A model generated the notes under the pieces. It did not search any database, was not told where the DNA came from, and saw nothing but the letters and a program-made list of their open reading frames with translations. Position numbers and translations under genes: made by a program. A stretch of 64,000 nt of DNA from Sesamum alatum (lineage: Eukaryota; Streptophyta; Magnoliopsida; Lamiales; Pedaliaceae), in assembly GCA_034509735.1 (NCBI GenBank), contig JACGWO010000010.1, forward strand, positions 12,537,193 through 12,601,192. Direction: 5' to 3'. The stretch's first letter is position 1, and every line of letters starts with the position of its first letter. Positions 35,893 to 46,637 of this stretch are shown piece by piece.

Positions 35893-36240
35893 ACCTCTCG
35901 TTTTTTTCCCAAAATATTCTCAATTTTACTTTTTCAACTCTAGTTTTTGTGGTGTAGTAAACGGTAGCGAAACATGTACTTAAATAGGCAAAAAAACTGC
36001 CAATTTTCCCGCCAAAATGACTTTGACCGTTAACTATGAGGTCAACTAACGACAGGTACTCAGCTCGATGAAAAAAGAAAACTTTGGGTATCAACATTAA
36101 TGACATGGAAACAGGGGTACCAAAGGTGAAATAAGGCCATACCTGGAGTACCAAAATGAAATTATCCCAAATTTTTACATGTTAATTAACTCAAAGCTGG
36201 TTTATTTTCGTTGCTATTGAATGATTTTCTTGTAGTAAAT

Positions 36241-37880
36241 ATACAAGATAAATTAAATAATAGAAATTAGTAAATAACTCTACCTCATATAAGTAATCAT
36301 TAATGCATGTTTTAGGGTCTCATGATCTCCAAATTAATTAAGAGGCCCTAATGGGTGCATTTATATATCACCCTGTACATTATGTTGTACTATTAAATCA
36401 TAATATTTAGACTATCAACATATATTGTTAAAGTAGCACATGTGTCTCTTTTATTCATCATAAAGGAAAAAAAGAAAATTGATTTTATTTTTAGGAATTG
36501 CTTATAATAAATAATCGTTGCTACTTTTGAGATGTGTGCGGTTTGGTTTGGAAGTGTTACCATTTCGAGTTTTGTTCAAAATCCATTTTAGTTAAATCCA
36601 CCCTAAATAATATTTTAATTATAAATATTATTAAGTTATTAATTTTTTTTAATTTTTATTCAACATATGAATTTTGAGAAATTACTCATTGTAGTCATAA
36701 GAATAGTTTGGTGAATATTTATAATTTTTTTAAGTAATTATATCAATCACTACAAGAAACATACATAACATTTGACCATGGCTACTTGCCATTTAATCAT
36801 TTATTGACCGTGATTTTTGTGAGTGTGGCTAAACATTTAGCCATGACAAATATTTTTATCATAGTAGATAAATAAAAATTTTTAATTAATTTTATTTAAT
36901 CATAATTTATAATAATCATATGTAGTACGTATAATCATTTAAATGTGGGCCAGAGTAAATTTTTTTTGTGAATTAATTAAAGAAAAAGAAAACAAATGCC
37001 TAATTTTATAAATTAGACCCATCGAATCTGATGTGGGGAGGGATTCGAAATGGAGTTGGGCAGGTCTCAAGTAATTAATTGGAATTATATACCATCCTTT
37101 TATATATAATATCAAGGAAAATATATTTTTTAATTATTTTTATTGGAGTTATTTTAGTAAGTCACGGTAAGTTAATTTTTAAGAAGTACGCATATGATTA
37201 CTTTTTGATCGAATTGATAACAAAAGGAGACGTGAAATGACAATTGATAGATTTGCAAATTATTTAAAAATAATTGAGAAATATGATAACATTATCAGTA
37301 TGTTGTATTATTATCCCTTTGTTATATTACGCAATTATATATTACCAAATTATTGCAGCGCAAATATTAATGTAATTAGCAAAATATTAACACTCAATAT
37401 TAATATTAATATTTTACGAACGACTTAAATATAAATGCAATTGTTAAATACTTATACGAACATCTTCAATTAGAGTTTTTATTCCATCTCTCAACATTAT
37501 CAATGGGTTTAATGCAATTTTTCCTCTTGGTGATATTGCAATGAGCAAATTACCACCTTATGAATAAGAAATAATGAGTTATCTTCCTAATTATTTAAAA
37601 ATACAAAGAGGTAAATTGCTTTAGTTTAAAGAACACAAAAGGATAAATTACTATTTTATTTTTTATAAGCGAATAAATTGTCCATTTATAATATTATACG
37701 GAAATAAATTACAATTTTCCCCATTATCAATAAGGTTTCGCTGGAACTAATCATATGAAAATAGGGAATGGTGACGGTACCTATTAAATACATATTTATA
37801 TTTATGTACACTAATATAGAATCCGTGCTCTGCCGAATTAAATAACTTTTTTCTTAATTTATACTAAATAATATTATTTT
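36241..37880. other. AT-rich region with one orphan CACTA end; no gene seen
   Basis: CACTACAAGAAACATACATA at 36748, followed by 'TTGACCATGGCTACTTGCCA' and 'TTTAGCCATGAC', looks like the left end of another CACTA-type element with its own subterminal motif (GCCATG/CATGGC). No inverted right end was found, so it is probably truncated. The rest is AT-rich with no credible reading frame. Confidence 0.4.
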
Positions 37881-38337
37881 TAGGGTTAAGTGTAGTATAT
37901 ATCCTGTAGTTTAGGTATTTGACATTTTCGTTCGTTAACTTTTTAGTATATCATTTTGGCTTTATATTTTTTTATTTTTTGTGATTTTAATTATTTTTTA
38001 ACCGGAGTTCACTTTTCTTGCCAGAAAGATGTATATATGTGCCTCTCATGTGAAATTTTAAAATTGGGGTTTTTGTTCCTATTGGACCATTCATGCCAGC
38101 ATTTTCATCTTTTAACTTTTTAAGGTAGCATTTTGGTCCTACATCTTTTTAGTTTTCGTAATTTTAGTCCTTTTTTCATTTGAGTTTACTCTTCTCGCCG
38201 GTGGAGGTGAACTCCGGCGAACAAAATGGTTGAAATTATAAAAATTAAAAAATGCATGATCAAAATGCAGTCATAGAAAGTTAAAGGATGAAAATCCCAA
38301 ATAACTTAAATTACAGACCAAAAATGCATTTGATCCT
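37881..38337. mobile_element. MULE-type MITE, copy 2
   Basis: Same family as 33869-34313: left end AGGGTTAAGTG, right end CATTTGATCCT, internal 'TTTTTAACTTT..AAGGTAGCATTTTGGTC' and the 'CTCGCCGG..GAGGTGAACTCC' centre. Flanks ATTATTTTT and ATTTTTTAT only partly match. Confidence 0.7.
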
Positions 38338-39536
38338 ATTTTTTATAACATATATAGGAGATTCCTTTATGTAAAATAAATTTTTTGTTTTCATTGCTGC
38401 ATATATATAAGTAATCTTACGTCCCTACTACTATGAACTTTCTAATATTTTTCTTCAATGGAAAAGGGCAAAATAACCTTCTAAATATTCTTCTACGAAA
38501 AATAGGAAAATATTATGATATTTGATGCTGGAGACCGTGAACTTCTTTTTTAAAAATTCAGGAGTTGAGTTGTCTTGTTTTTTTTTTTTTTTTTTATAAG
38601 TGGGGTTTTTTTACATATTTTCACATATTAACCGTATTAATATAAATATTTAAAAAAAAAGAAACGATTAAATATAAAAAAACTGAATAGAAAATTAAGC
38701 ACTTTTTTTTTTATGAATAATTAAGCATTTCAACAGTAGCTCTTGGAGTAGTCTAAAATGATGCATCTTTTTTCAAAGTTTCCCCACACAGACACCATCA
38801 TTGCACACAGATAAATCAAAGAAGAATATTAGAGCAGTGGCTGCAGACAAACCAAAAGGCAGAAGGCAAAAAAGGGCAGAGAATGGAACGGGATAGAATA
38901 GCTTTTGGCAGTGACAAGGAATTTTTTGGTGGAGATGTTCAAAAGCGCAATCATTTTCCGGCGCAGATTTGATTGCAGAATGGGACATATATATATATTC
39001 ACACCACATTGGGGTCCCAAATAAATAATTCTAAAGCAACCAAAACTTGTTTGTCCATTCCTTCCCACAACCTTTCTGACTCAGTACCTCATTTGATTTT
39101 TGTTCTACACCAAAGAGGAGAGAAAACAGAAAAGGGGACCATTAGTTCATATATAACTAGCTAGAAGATAAATGTATTTTAATGAGATGGTTGTGAGTTT
39201 GTTTTTCTTTATATGGGATGTTCATAGTTCCGTAAATTTGATTGGATTGAAGTGAAATTGAAAATTCGGTTTTTATTTTCTTGAAAATTGGTATTCGGTT
39301 CGATTTTGATATTTAGTGTTGGTTTATGGGACCGTAACAAATATTGAAATATTCTTTTATTTATTTTTATGTTTAGTTTTAGGGTTAAATGCATTTTACT
39401 CCCCGTGTTATACAAAACAAGCAAAAAACTCCCTGATGAAAAAAAAGAAGCAATTTACTCTCCCGTGTATCAAAAAATGTAGCACACTGCTTCCTTGAGC
39501 TAATTAAATGTGTAACTGAAGGTCAAATATCCATTG
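38338..39536. other. Low-copy-looking sequence and a cut MITE end; no gene called
   Basis: 38750-39170 is less AT-biased and shows no obvious transposon motif, so it may be host sequence, but no frame has a recognisable domain. A poly-T tract lies near 38578-38598. From 39380 'AGGGTTAAATGCATTTTACTCC' looks like a MITE left arm that is broken by the LTR boundary at 39537. Confidence 0.35.
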
Positions 39537-41240
39537 CCAGTCACGTGCACACAATGGCTATATTTTGGATCTGGCGAGAGGTGAGCATGTCGCTGACATG
39601 TTCATTATAAGCCTTGTCTAGTGCAGTCAGAATGTGTAGCGAGGACGGTGGGTTCCAAGAAGAGGATCTGTCCCCTGTCAGTATGTGACAGAGATATCTC
39701 CTATTTACTCGGAGACACGTTCATGCTGCTTAAAACTGTGGTCACAGTGGTTGGTCGAACATGAAATAGTTTCCTATGTCGATGCAATGAGGCATACGTA
39801 GTCTCGAGTATTAAGCATAGATGCCTAGTCAAGGATGGGAACCGACACACAATTCCATACCCTAGACTAAGGCCGGGAGACGGTAGACGGAAGGACCGTA
39901 CCCGTATGGAATCAACGCCTAAATGTTCACGCCAACATTCACCTAGTCTCTAGTGCCACGGACCGTTGCTAGACGACCACCCATGGTAAGGGGTCTTTGT
40001 TGGACACAGGCCAAAGTCTAGTTGAGGAACCTAAAGGGTCATACACAAATCACCGAGAAGGTGGAGAAATTGACTTGGAGTCAATTTCGGAGGATGATTA
40101 AGTAATTGGATTACTTAAGTAATTGTCCATTGGATGGACGGGCCGATATTGTATCGGGCCCTCTTTCAATCGATAGATGGAATTTATCGATTAATATAGA
40201 AAGTTGAGACGTTGGATCTTTTAATTAGATTGAAAGATCAATGGAAATTATTTAGGTGGACCTTAAATTAAATTGGATTTAATTTTGGGTTCGTCGTAAT
40301 TAGATTACAGTGGAACCCGGTGTGTTAAATTTTGACCCAAGAGGTGTGTTAATTTCATTTTTGGAATGAGAAGAAGTTGGACTTCTTCCTTAAATACGCA
40401 TGGCCGAAAATGCTACCTTGGAGGGAGCAAAAATCGGCCATGTTTGGTGCTTGATGTGGTGACTAGTCTCTTTTGGTAAGAGACAAATCAACTCCAATCA
40501 AGTCTCATTCTTTTTGGTATCATTTAATCATACCTTAAGAGATGGTAGACTTGATTGAAGAATTGATGGTGATTGATTGGGATGAATCTAGACATCCTTG
40601 GATGAACCTAGACACATTCCAATAATCACATGAATTATGTATATATATGAGTATATACTAACATCAAAGCATGAAATTCATAATTCATCTTTTCTAGGAA
40701 AAGAAGAAGAAAAATACACACACACACACACACACTCTACCTCTAGCTCTCGGCCACTCTCTCCGTCTCTATACCTTGTTCTTCATTTGATCCTGGATCA
40801 ATTGGAAGAACAAAGTACGTTTAAGAATAACACTAATTGATAGTGTTGATCTTCTTAAACGAATCCTCTTAGATCCATTTTCTTCTGGAAAGAAAAATAA
40901 GCATCTCTTCGGCCGGTGTGGTGTGGATCACCTTTGGAGAGTTCATATTTTTGAACTTGGTGAACGTTTCCAAAAAGGATCAACGCAAGTAGCCGATTGA
41001 GAGATAAGCTACAAAGGTAACCTTGATTTATTATGCTTTCGTAGTTTATTATTATTATCTATGCCCTATGTTCAATATCCGTTTTTTAATATTGGTACAT
41101 CCTACATCGAACGCCCGGTTGAGCACCCAAGGGAACACCCCTTGGGATTTTAGATTATGAGTTTGTTTATGTGATTTAAATTTACGCGTCTATTACTTTC
41201 GCTTCCACTCGTACACCTGGGCGGATCCGCTTGTCCTTCA
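39537..41240 (+). repeat. 5' LTR of the Copia element, 5'-truncated
   Basis: It begins at CAGTCACGTGCACACAATGG, about 530 bp into the LTR as judged from the 3' LTR, and ends ...GCTTGTCCTTCA just before the primer-binding site. The body matches the 3' LTR. Its first 100 bases ('CACACAATGGCTATATTTTG') instead match the inverted LTR at 48862-50930. Confidence 0.85.
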
Positions 41241-41242
41241 AG

Positions 41243-41254
41243 TGGTATCAGAGC
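41243..41254 (+). promoter_or_regulatory. Primer-binding site (initiator tRNA-Met)
   Basis: TGGTATCAGAGC, the complement of the 3' end of plant initiator tRNA-Met, two bases after the LTR's CA end. It is the usual Copia minus-strand primer site and fixes the 5' LTR end at 41240. Confidence 0.92.
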
Positions 41255-43098
41255 CCGGTTTGATGTAAGGGGCATATATCTATTTGCTTCGCATGATCTA
41301 CTTGCTTTTACGATTTTATAAGCTTGTATGATTGTATGAATATATGAATAATTATGATTGTACATTTGTTTGAATTTGATGAAAATTATGCATGCGATTT
41401 GTTTAAGATTGGATCTTAAAAATTGCATGTTTATTTTCCGTTTATGTTATGTATTATATGCTGAAAAGAAAAAGTCGAAAAAATGTTAAGAATCGGGACA
41501 GCAGCGGCAGCAATTGGTTGCCACCCCTGCCAGCCGGCCACTAGCTGGCGGGTGCACGGCCTGGCCGGCATGCTTGTCAGCGTACGTGCTGGTAGGGGCA
41601 GCTGTGAACATTGTGTCGTGCAAGCTGGCTGGCTGCGTGCGCCCGCACACAGTCCTGTGCGTGGGGGTGGCCGGCTGGTACCACGGTTGGGCCGTTTCTC
41701 GACGTTTTCTAAAAAAAATTAGATTTTCTGGAATTTCTACACATTATTCTAAAAATGAATCAATTTTTCATATTTGATTTTGGAATTATTTGATTTTTCC
41801 TTAGATCAAATTTGCTTAATTAATTTGGATGTAATACATGCATTGGATGCATTGTATCTATTGTCTATTGAATTTGAAATTTGAACTTTGCATATTATTT
41901 ATATATTTGTACCTTGTGATGTTGGACATCACTTGGATATTTTGAATATCCATGGTTAAGCATGATTGTTTGGATAATTGTCTTATATGCATTGATGGAA
42001 TCAACATGGGATGATCACAAGAGCCATAGATCTTGTGTATGGATGTATGTCGTTTTATTTACATTTCTGCTGGGTGGGGCCTGCGTGCCTCTTGTTTTGG
42101 GACTATCATCTCCCATTATTTTAGCCTCATGATGTTAAGGTTTGTCATTAATTTTTCATGTATTACTTTAATTTGTAATGAGAGTAGATAGATTTGGTGA
42201 GGTTTTAACTTTTGACAAGCCCATGGAGTCGGAGACCAAGGTGTAACATCAAGGTGTGAAACAAGAAGAGCTACAAGGCCCATTGGAATGACAATGAGTT
42301 TATTACTTTTGTAATAATGTAGGACCACCCTAGACAGACCATTGACTCACTGCGAGCTCAATGGGTTGCATAGGTTGGGCTTGTGATCATCTTAATAGGT
42401 GTATGCTATGTTTTCTGCATGCGGCGTATTCATTTAAACGCTTTAATGAATATTGGATATTTATGCATGCTAAAAATACTTAATGTGATGAGGTCTTAGT
42501 CATTTGATAAACTCTCATTTGGTTGGACCAAATTAAATATTAGGCCCAGAACGGATTTGGATCAAAATAGTATTTTGATCTGTCCGAGCCTTCCATCCAC
42601 AACAATGTGGTGAGGAAGCTACTACTACCCAAGTGTGATCTCACGAGTTGTGACACACTTGGACTAGGGAAAACTGCACCATTGTTCTGATAAAAAAGTT
42701 TGCACTCATTGTTTCCTTGTGTCACGAGTCGTGGGGGGCGACAGTTGAGGCATGATTTGGTTGATGGGTTGGGCCCAACACTGAGTAACATGGTTCGCTT
42801 GGAGTCCTCAGAATCATGCGAATAGGTGAGGAAAAATATCTTGAGAATCTCATTGGATGAGAATGATATTGGATATCTCCCATGAGGTCTTCTTCATGTG
42901 AATCGTAAAAGTAAGGCATGGAGATTACGCTTGTGGATCCCAAGCCCACTAGGAAATGGTTTCCCGAAACTCCACTTGAGAGTGGTGAACTTTAGTATAA
43001 ATAGTGGCAGGGTAAAGACTAAAAGACCTTGTCTTCAACTTGAACAATAATATTACCATCATTTGCTGATTTCTGCTTTATATTTCATAAATGCAGAT
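41255..43098 (+). other. Long untranslated leader of the Copia element
   Basis: About 1.85 kb between primer site and gag. It contains a GC-rich block (41495-41700, CCACTAGCTGGCGGG), AT-rich filler, and two copies of an 11-bp palindrome: CACGAGTTGTG (42642-42652, one mismatch) and CACGAGTCGTG (42723-42733). A TATAAATA (42996-43003) lies 96 bp before the gag ATG. All three features recur in order in the element at 59279-64000. Frames inside the GC-rich block are not credible genes. Confidence 0.6.
42996..43003 (+). promoter_or_regulatory. Conserved TATA-like box before gag
   Basis: TATAAATAGTGG here matches TATAAATAGTGG at 62698-62709, each about 100 bp before the gag start. It could be an internal promoter or a chance AT-rich motif kept by descent. 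Confidence 0.4.
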
Positions 43099-43965
43099 AT
43101 GTCTAAGAATCTGTTGATCATGGTACTTGAGACTAATAAGTTTAACGGAACAAACTACTCGGACTGGCTGAGAAACCTGAGGATTGTCCTCGGTTTTGAG
43201 AACCAAGGCTACGTCTTGGACGAGCCGCCAAGCGACCTACCAGAGGGGTCCACGTCAGAAGAACATTTGACGTTCGAGAAATGGCATGAGAACAACCGAA
43301 AAGTACGCAGTATCATATTGGCTTCGATGTCTAATGACATCCATAAGCAATATGAGAGGCTGGACAACGTCTCCGCCATAATGCTCATCATGAATGAGGT
43401 TTATGCGGTTCCGGATAGGAATATTAGATATGCTACCACAAAAGCATTCTTTGGCACCAAGCTTGCTGAAGGATCGTCTGTACAGAGTAATGGGGTTATA
43501 ATGCTCTCCTAGTGGAGAAGCTCGAGGACCTTAAAGTTGGGCTTAACAATGACACGTACATTGACGTGATCCTTCAGTCGCTTCCTCCGTCCTATGATCC
43601 GTTTGTTGTAAACTAAAACATGAACGGACTTGAGAAGTCTATTCATGAGTTGATCAACATGCTGGTACAATACGAGGTTACAACCCACAAGTCGGCACCG
43701 GCGGTATTGATAGGAGAGGCTTCGACCTCTAAAGCGAATGGCAAGAGGGCCGGACGCTGGAAGAGGAAGAAGGGAAAAGGAAATACGGTTGCGGCCCTTG
43801 CTCGCGCTCCAGACGCCCCTGTTGCCCCAGTGGAGATGGGCAAAGGAAAACGGAAGGCCCGTGGTTCTCAGTAGTCCAAGGCAAATGATGTCTGCATGCA
43901 TTGCCAAGGAAAGGGGCATTGGAAGAGGGAGAGCCCACAACTCCTCTCCAATCCAGGTATGTTTG
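43099..43965 (+). pseudogene. Copia gag (capsid) remnant
   Basis: Capsid-like protein of the Copia element. MSKN start at 43099, then the 'KFNGTNYSDWLRNLRIVL' block of the plant Copia gag family (UBN2/Retrotran_gag_2). A frameshift and TAG occur near 43510, and TAA replaces Tyr at about 43614 in VN*NMNGLEKSIHELIN. A Lys/Arg-rich linker (GRWKRKKGKG) leads into a zinc knuckle CMHC-x4-H-x4-S near 43893-43935, where the last Cys has become Ser. Confidence 0.85.
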
Positions 43966-44014
43966 TGTTCAACAGTCTAATTGGATTATGACTGCAGAAC
44001 ACAAACGAGAACAT

Positions 44015-44740
44015 GATAACCAAGATAATGCACAGATTTATCATGTTAGGTTAGGCCATATTTCTAACGATAGGATAAGAAGGTTGGTGGACTAAAAGAG
44101 TTTAGAAATAGATGATTTGGACAACCTATCGACCTGCGAATCATGTCTGAAGGGAAAGATGACCAAGAAACCCTTTGTTGGACAAACTACGCTAGCCAAT
44201 GGTCTGTTGGATTTGATCCACACGAACGTTTGTGGCTCACTAAATACTCAGGCTAGAGGTGGGTACTCGTACTTCATAACCTTTACCGAAGATCACTCAC
44301 GATATGGTTATGTTTACCTGATGAGGTACAAGTCTGAAGCCTTTGAAAGGTTTAAGGAATACAAACTTGAAGTAGCAAACCGATCGTAAGATCAAAGCCC
44401 TTCGATTGGACCGAGGTGGGGAGTATTGAGTGGTGAATTCATTGATTATCTAAAAGCGAATGGGATTCTCTCTCAGTGGACCCCTTCTGGAACACCACAG
44501 TTGAATGGTGTATCTGAAAGGAGGAATCGGACCTTGTTGGACATGGTCCGATCCATGATGAGTTTACCGAACTTCCCTTATCCTTTTGGGGATATTCTCT
44601 TGAGACAGCGGCCAAAGTTTTGAACTTGGCACCATCTAAGAAGATATCCCAGACGCCATATGAGATATGACATGGCAAGCCTGCCTCCTACAAATACTTG
44701 AAAGTGTGGGTTGCCACGCATATGTCAAGAGATTAGTGGG
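44015..44740 (+). pseudogene. Copia integrase remnant
   Basis: GAG-pre-integrase zinc-binding block (HVRLGHISNDRIRRL ... CESCLKGKM, 44040-44160), then the integrase core 'GGYSYFITFTEDHSRYGYVY'. The first catalytic Asp (IHT-D-VCG in the family) is Asn here (HTNVCG). The second Asp (LDRGGEY, near 44407) and the Glu (SERRNR, near 44515) remain, with frameshifts between. The protease region expected upstream is absent. Confidence 0.85.
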
Positions 44741-44949
44741 AGATAAACTGGACTCGAGGTCTAGTTTATGTAGGTTTCATCGGGTATCCAAAAGAAACTA
44801 CGGGGTATTATTTTTATGATCACTCCGAGCAAAAAGTTTTTATCTCACGAAATGCAGTGTTCTTGGAAAAAGGGTTTTTAATCGGATAGTCGACATGATG
44901 AGGTACTCCTTAAGGAATCAAGTGAGGCACCCCATGAGGCGGCAGTGAC

Positions 44950-46600
44950 ATCTGAGCCGGTGGTTCCCACTGATAATGTTCTAGTCCTCCGTAGGTCGGC
45001 CAGAGTATCCTAACCACCTGATAGGTATGGCTTTATGAGCCTGACCGGTCAGTTGGATAATTATCCAAAGACGTACGGAGAAGCGATGTCAGTCATCAAT
45101 TTGGATAAGTCGCTTGAGGCCATGAAATCCGAGATGGACTCGATGGGTGCAAACCCGGTTTGGACCCTAGTGGACCCACCCAAAGGGATAAAACTAGTAG
45201 GGTATAAATGGGTCTACAAACGTAAGCTTGGAGCTAAACGGGGAGGTTACAACCTTCAAAGCTAGGCTTGTGGCGAAGGGTTACACTCAGCGACCCGAGG
45301 TTGATTTTGAGGAAACATACTCGCCTATAGCAATGGCTAAGTCCATTCGGATACTGCTTGCGATTACAGCATGGTATGACTATGAAATATGGCAGATGGA
45401 CCTGAAAACCGCCTTCCTCAACGGTTTTGTAAAGGAAGAGATTTATATGGATCAACCGGAAGGTTTCACATCTATTGGAGAAGAGCAGAAGGTCTGCCGT
45501 CTCCAAAGGTCCATCTATGGCCTCAAACAAGCTTCCTAAAGCTGGAACATACATTTTGACGAAGTCATACGGGGATATGATTTTATCAAGAACGAGTCTG
45601 ATCTTTGTGTATACAAGAAGATCAGTGGGAGCTCGGTTGCGTTTCTGGTGCTTTACGTGGATGACATCTTACTCATTGGGAATGATGCTAAGATGTTGGG
45701 AACCACTAAAGCTTGATTGTCGACACAATTTTCCATGAAGGATATGGGCGAGACATCCTACATTATTGGCATCAAGATCTACAGGGATAGATCTAGAAGG
45801 ATATTGGGAATGGCCCAGTCCTCGTACATTGAGAATGTCTTAAAGAGATTCAAGATTGCGAACTCAAAACGAGGATTCGTTCCTATGAGGCATGGAATTA
45901 AGTTGTCCAAGAAGCAGTCTCCTAAGACTGATGAGGAGCTTAAACGAATGTTGGACATCCCTTATGTTTCAGTCGTAGGCAGCATTCAGTATGCTGTGCA
46001 GTGCACTAGACCTGATGTGGCTTTCACTTTGAGCGTGACTAGTCGATACCGGCGAACTGGAGTGCGGTCAAGACTATCCTGAAGTACCTGAAAAGGACTA
46101 AGGACATGTTCTTGATCTACGGTGATGGAGAATTGATACTTGAAGGCTACATCGATGCTAGCTTCCAGTATGATGACAATGATGCCAAGTCTCAGTCTGG
46201 TTTTCTGTTTCAGACTAAATGGTGGCGTGGTTTCTTGGAAGAGTTCCAAGCAGGCTACCACGGCGAACTCCACCACAGAGTCTGAATACATAGCAACTTT
46301 GGAAGCTGTTAAGGAGACGGTTTAGTTGATGAGCTACATCCAAAGATTGGGTGTAGTGCCTAGCATTGCTAAGCCTATAGTTATCTTCTATGATAACAAC
46401 GAGGCGATAGCTCTAGCAAAGGAATCAAGATCTCATCAAGATCTAACCATATTCTTAGACGCTACCATCTGTTTAGAGAGATAGTTTGGCAAGAGTGACG
46501 TTCGGAAGGACCGAGTCAGCTCCGCAAAAACATAGTAGATCCACTTGCTAAGCCCCTGTCGCAAGTTGCCTATACTCACCATCTAGATAAGAGGGTTTCA
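44950..46600 (+). pseudogene. Copia reverse transcriptase and RNase H remnant
   Basis: The reverse transcriptase starts with 'WTLVDPPKGIKLVGYKWVYK' (45160-45220), continues with 'AFLNGFVKEEIYMDQPEGF', keeps the catalytic YVDD (45654-45665), and proceeds through 'QFSMKDMGETSYIIGIKIY'. RNase H follows with the Asp in GYIDASF (about 46150), 'SKQATTANSTTESEYIAT' (about 46245-46300) and a degraded DNNEAIALA (about 46395). At least five frame changes and a TAG after 'EAVKETV' (near 46323) break it. Product once copied element RNA into DNA in cytoplasmic particles. Confidence 0.88.
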
Positions 46601-46626
46601 GGTTAATGGGTGATTAGCTTTAGGTC

Positions 46627-46637
46627 AAGTGGGAGAT
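46627..46637 (+). promoter_or_regulatory. Polypurine tract
   Basis: AAGTGGGAGAT directly before the 3' LTR start TGTTAG, the usual Copia plus-strand primer position. It fixes the LTR start at 46638. Confidence 0.8.

Larger units (their letters stand above)
35032..36168. mobile_element. Foldback MULE with two 510-bp arms encoding GRF fingers
   Basis: Arms 35032-35541 and 35660-36168 are inverted copies over their whole length, separated by about 118 bp. The ends are GGGATAATTTTACTTTTGGT and its inverse. AAATTTTTA flanks both sides perfectly (35023-35031 and 36169-36177), the 9-bp duplication typical of Mutator elements. Each arm carries the same promoter-like and coding sequence for a GRF zinc finger, one reading plus and one minus. 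The element is nested in the CACTA at 34798-36237. Any read-through RNA would fold into a hairpin with about 0.5-kb arms. Confidence 0.88.
34798..36237. mobile_element. Small CACTA derivative interrupted by a MULE
   Basis: The left end CACTATAAGAAAAAAACTTA and right end GATTTTCTTGTAGTA (last base changed from G) are flanked by an AAT duplication (34795-34797 and 36238-36240). Inner inverted motifs AATAGCAACGAAAA and TTTTCGTTGCTATT flank the core, and TTTTCGTTGCTAA repeats occur inside. Without the MULE it is about 0.3 kb. It is distinct from the two longer CACTA families. Confidence 0.75.

Noticed and set aside
38750..39170. Possible non-coding RNA or microRNA precursor in the less AT-rich stretch
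   Set aside because: No foldback of suitable length and no sequence I recognise from conserved plant microRNAs.
41483..41777. Short plus-strand frames in the first Copia leader
   Set aside because: They lie between primer-binding site and gag, in non-coding leader, and are not shared between element copies.
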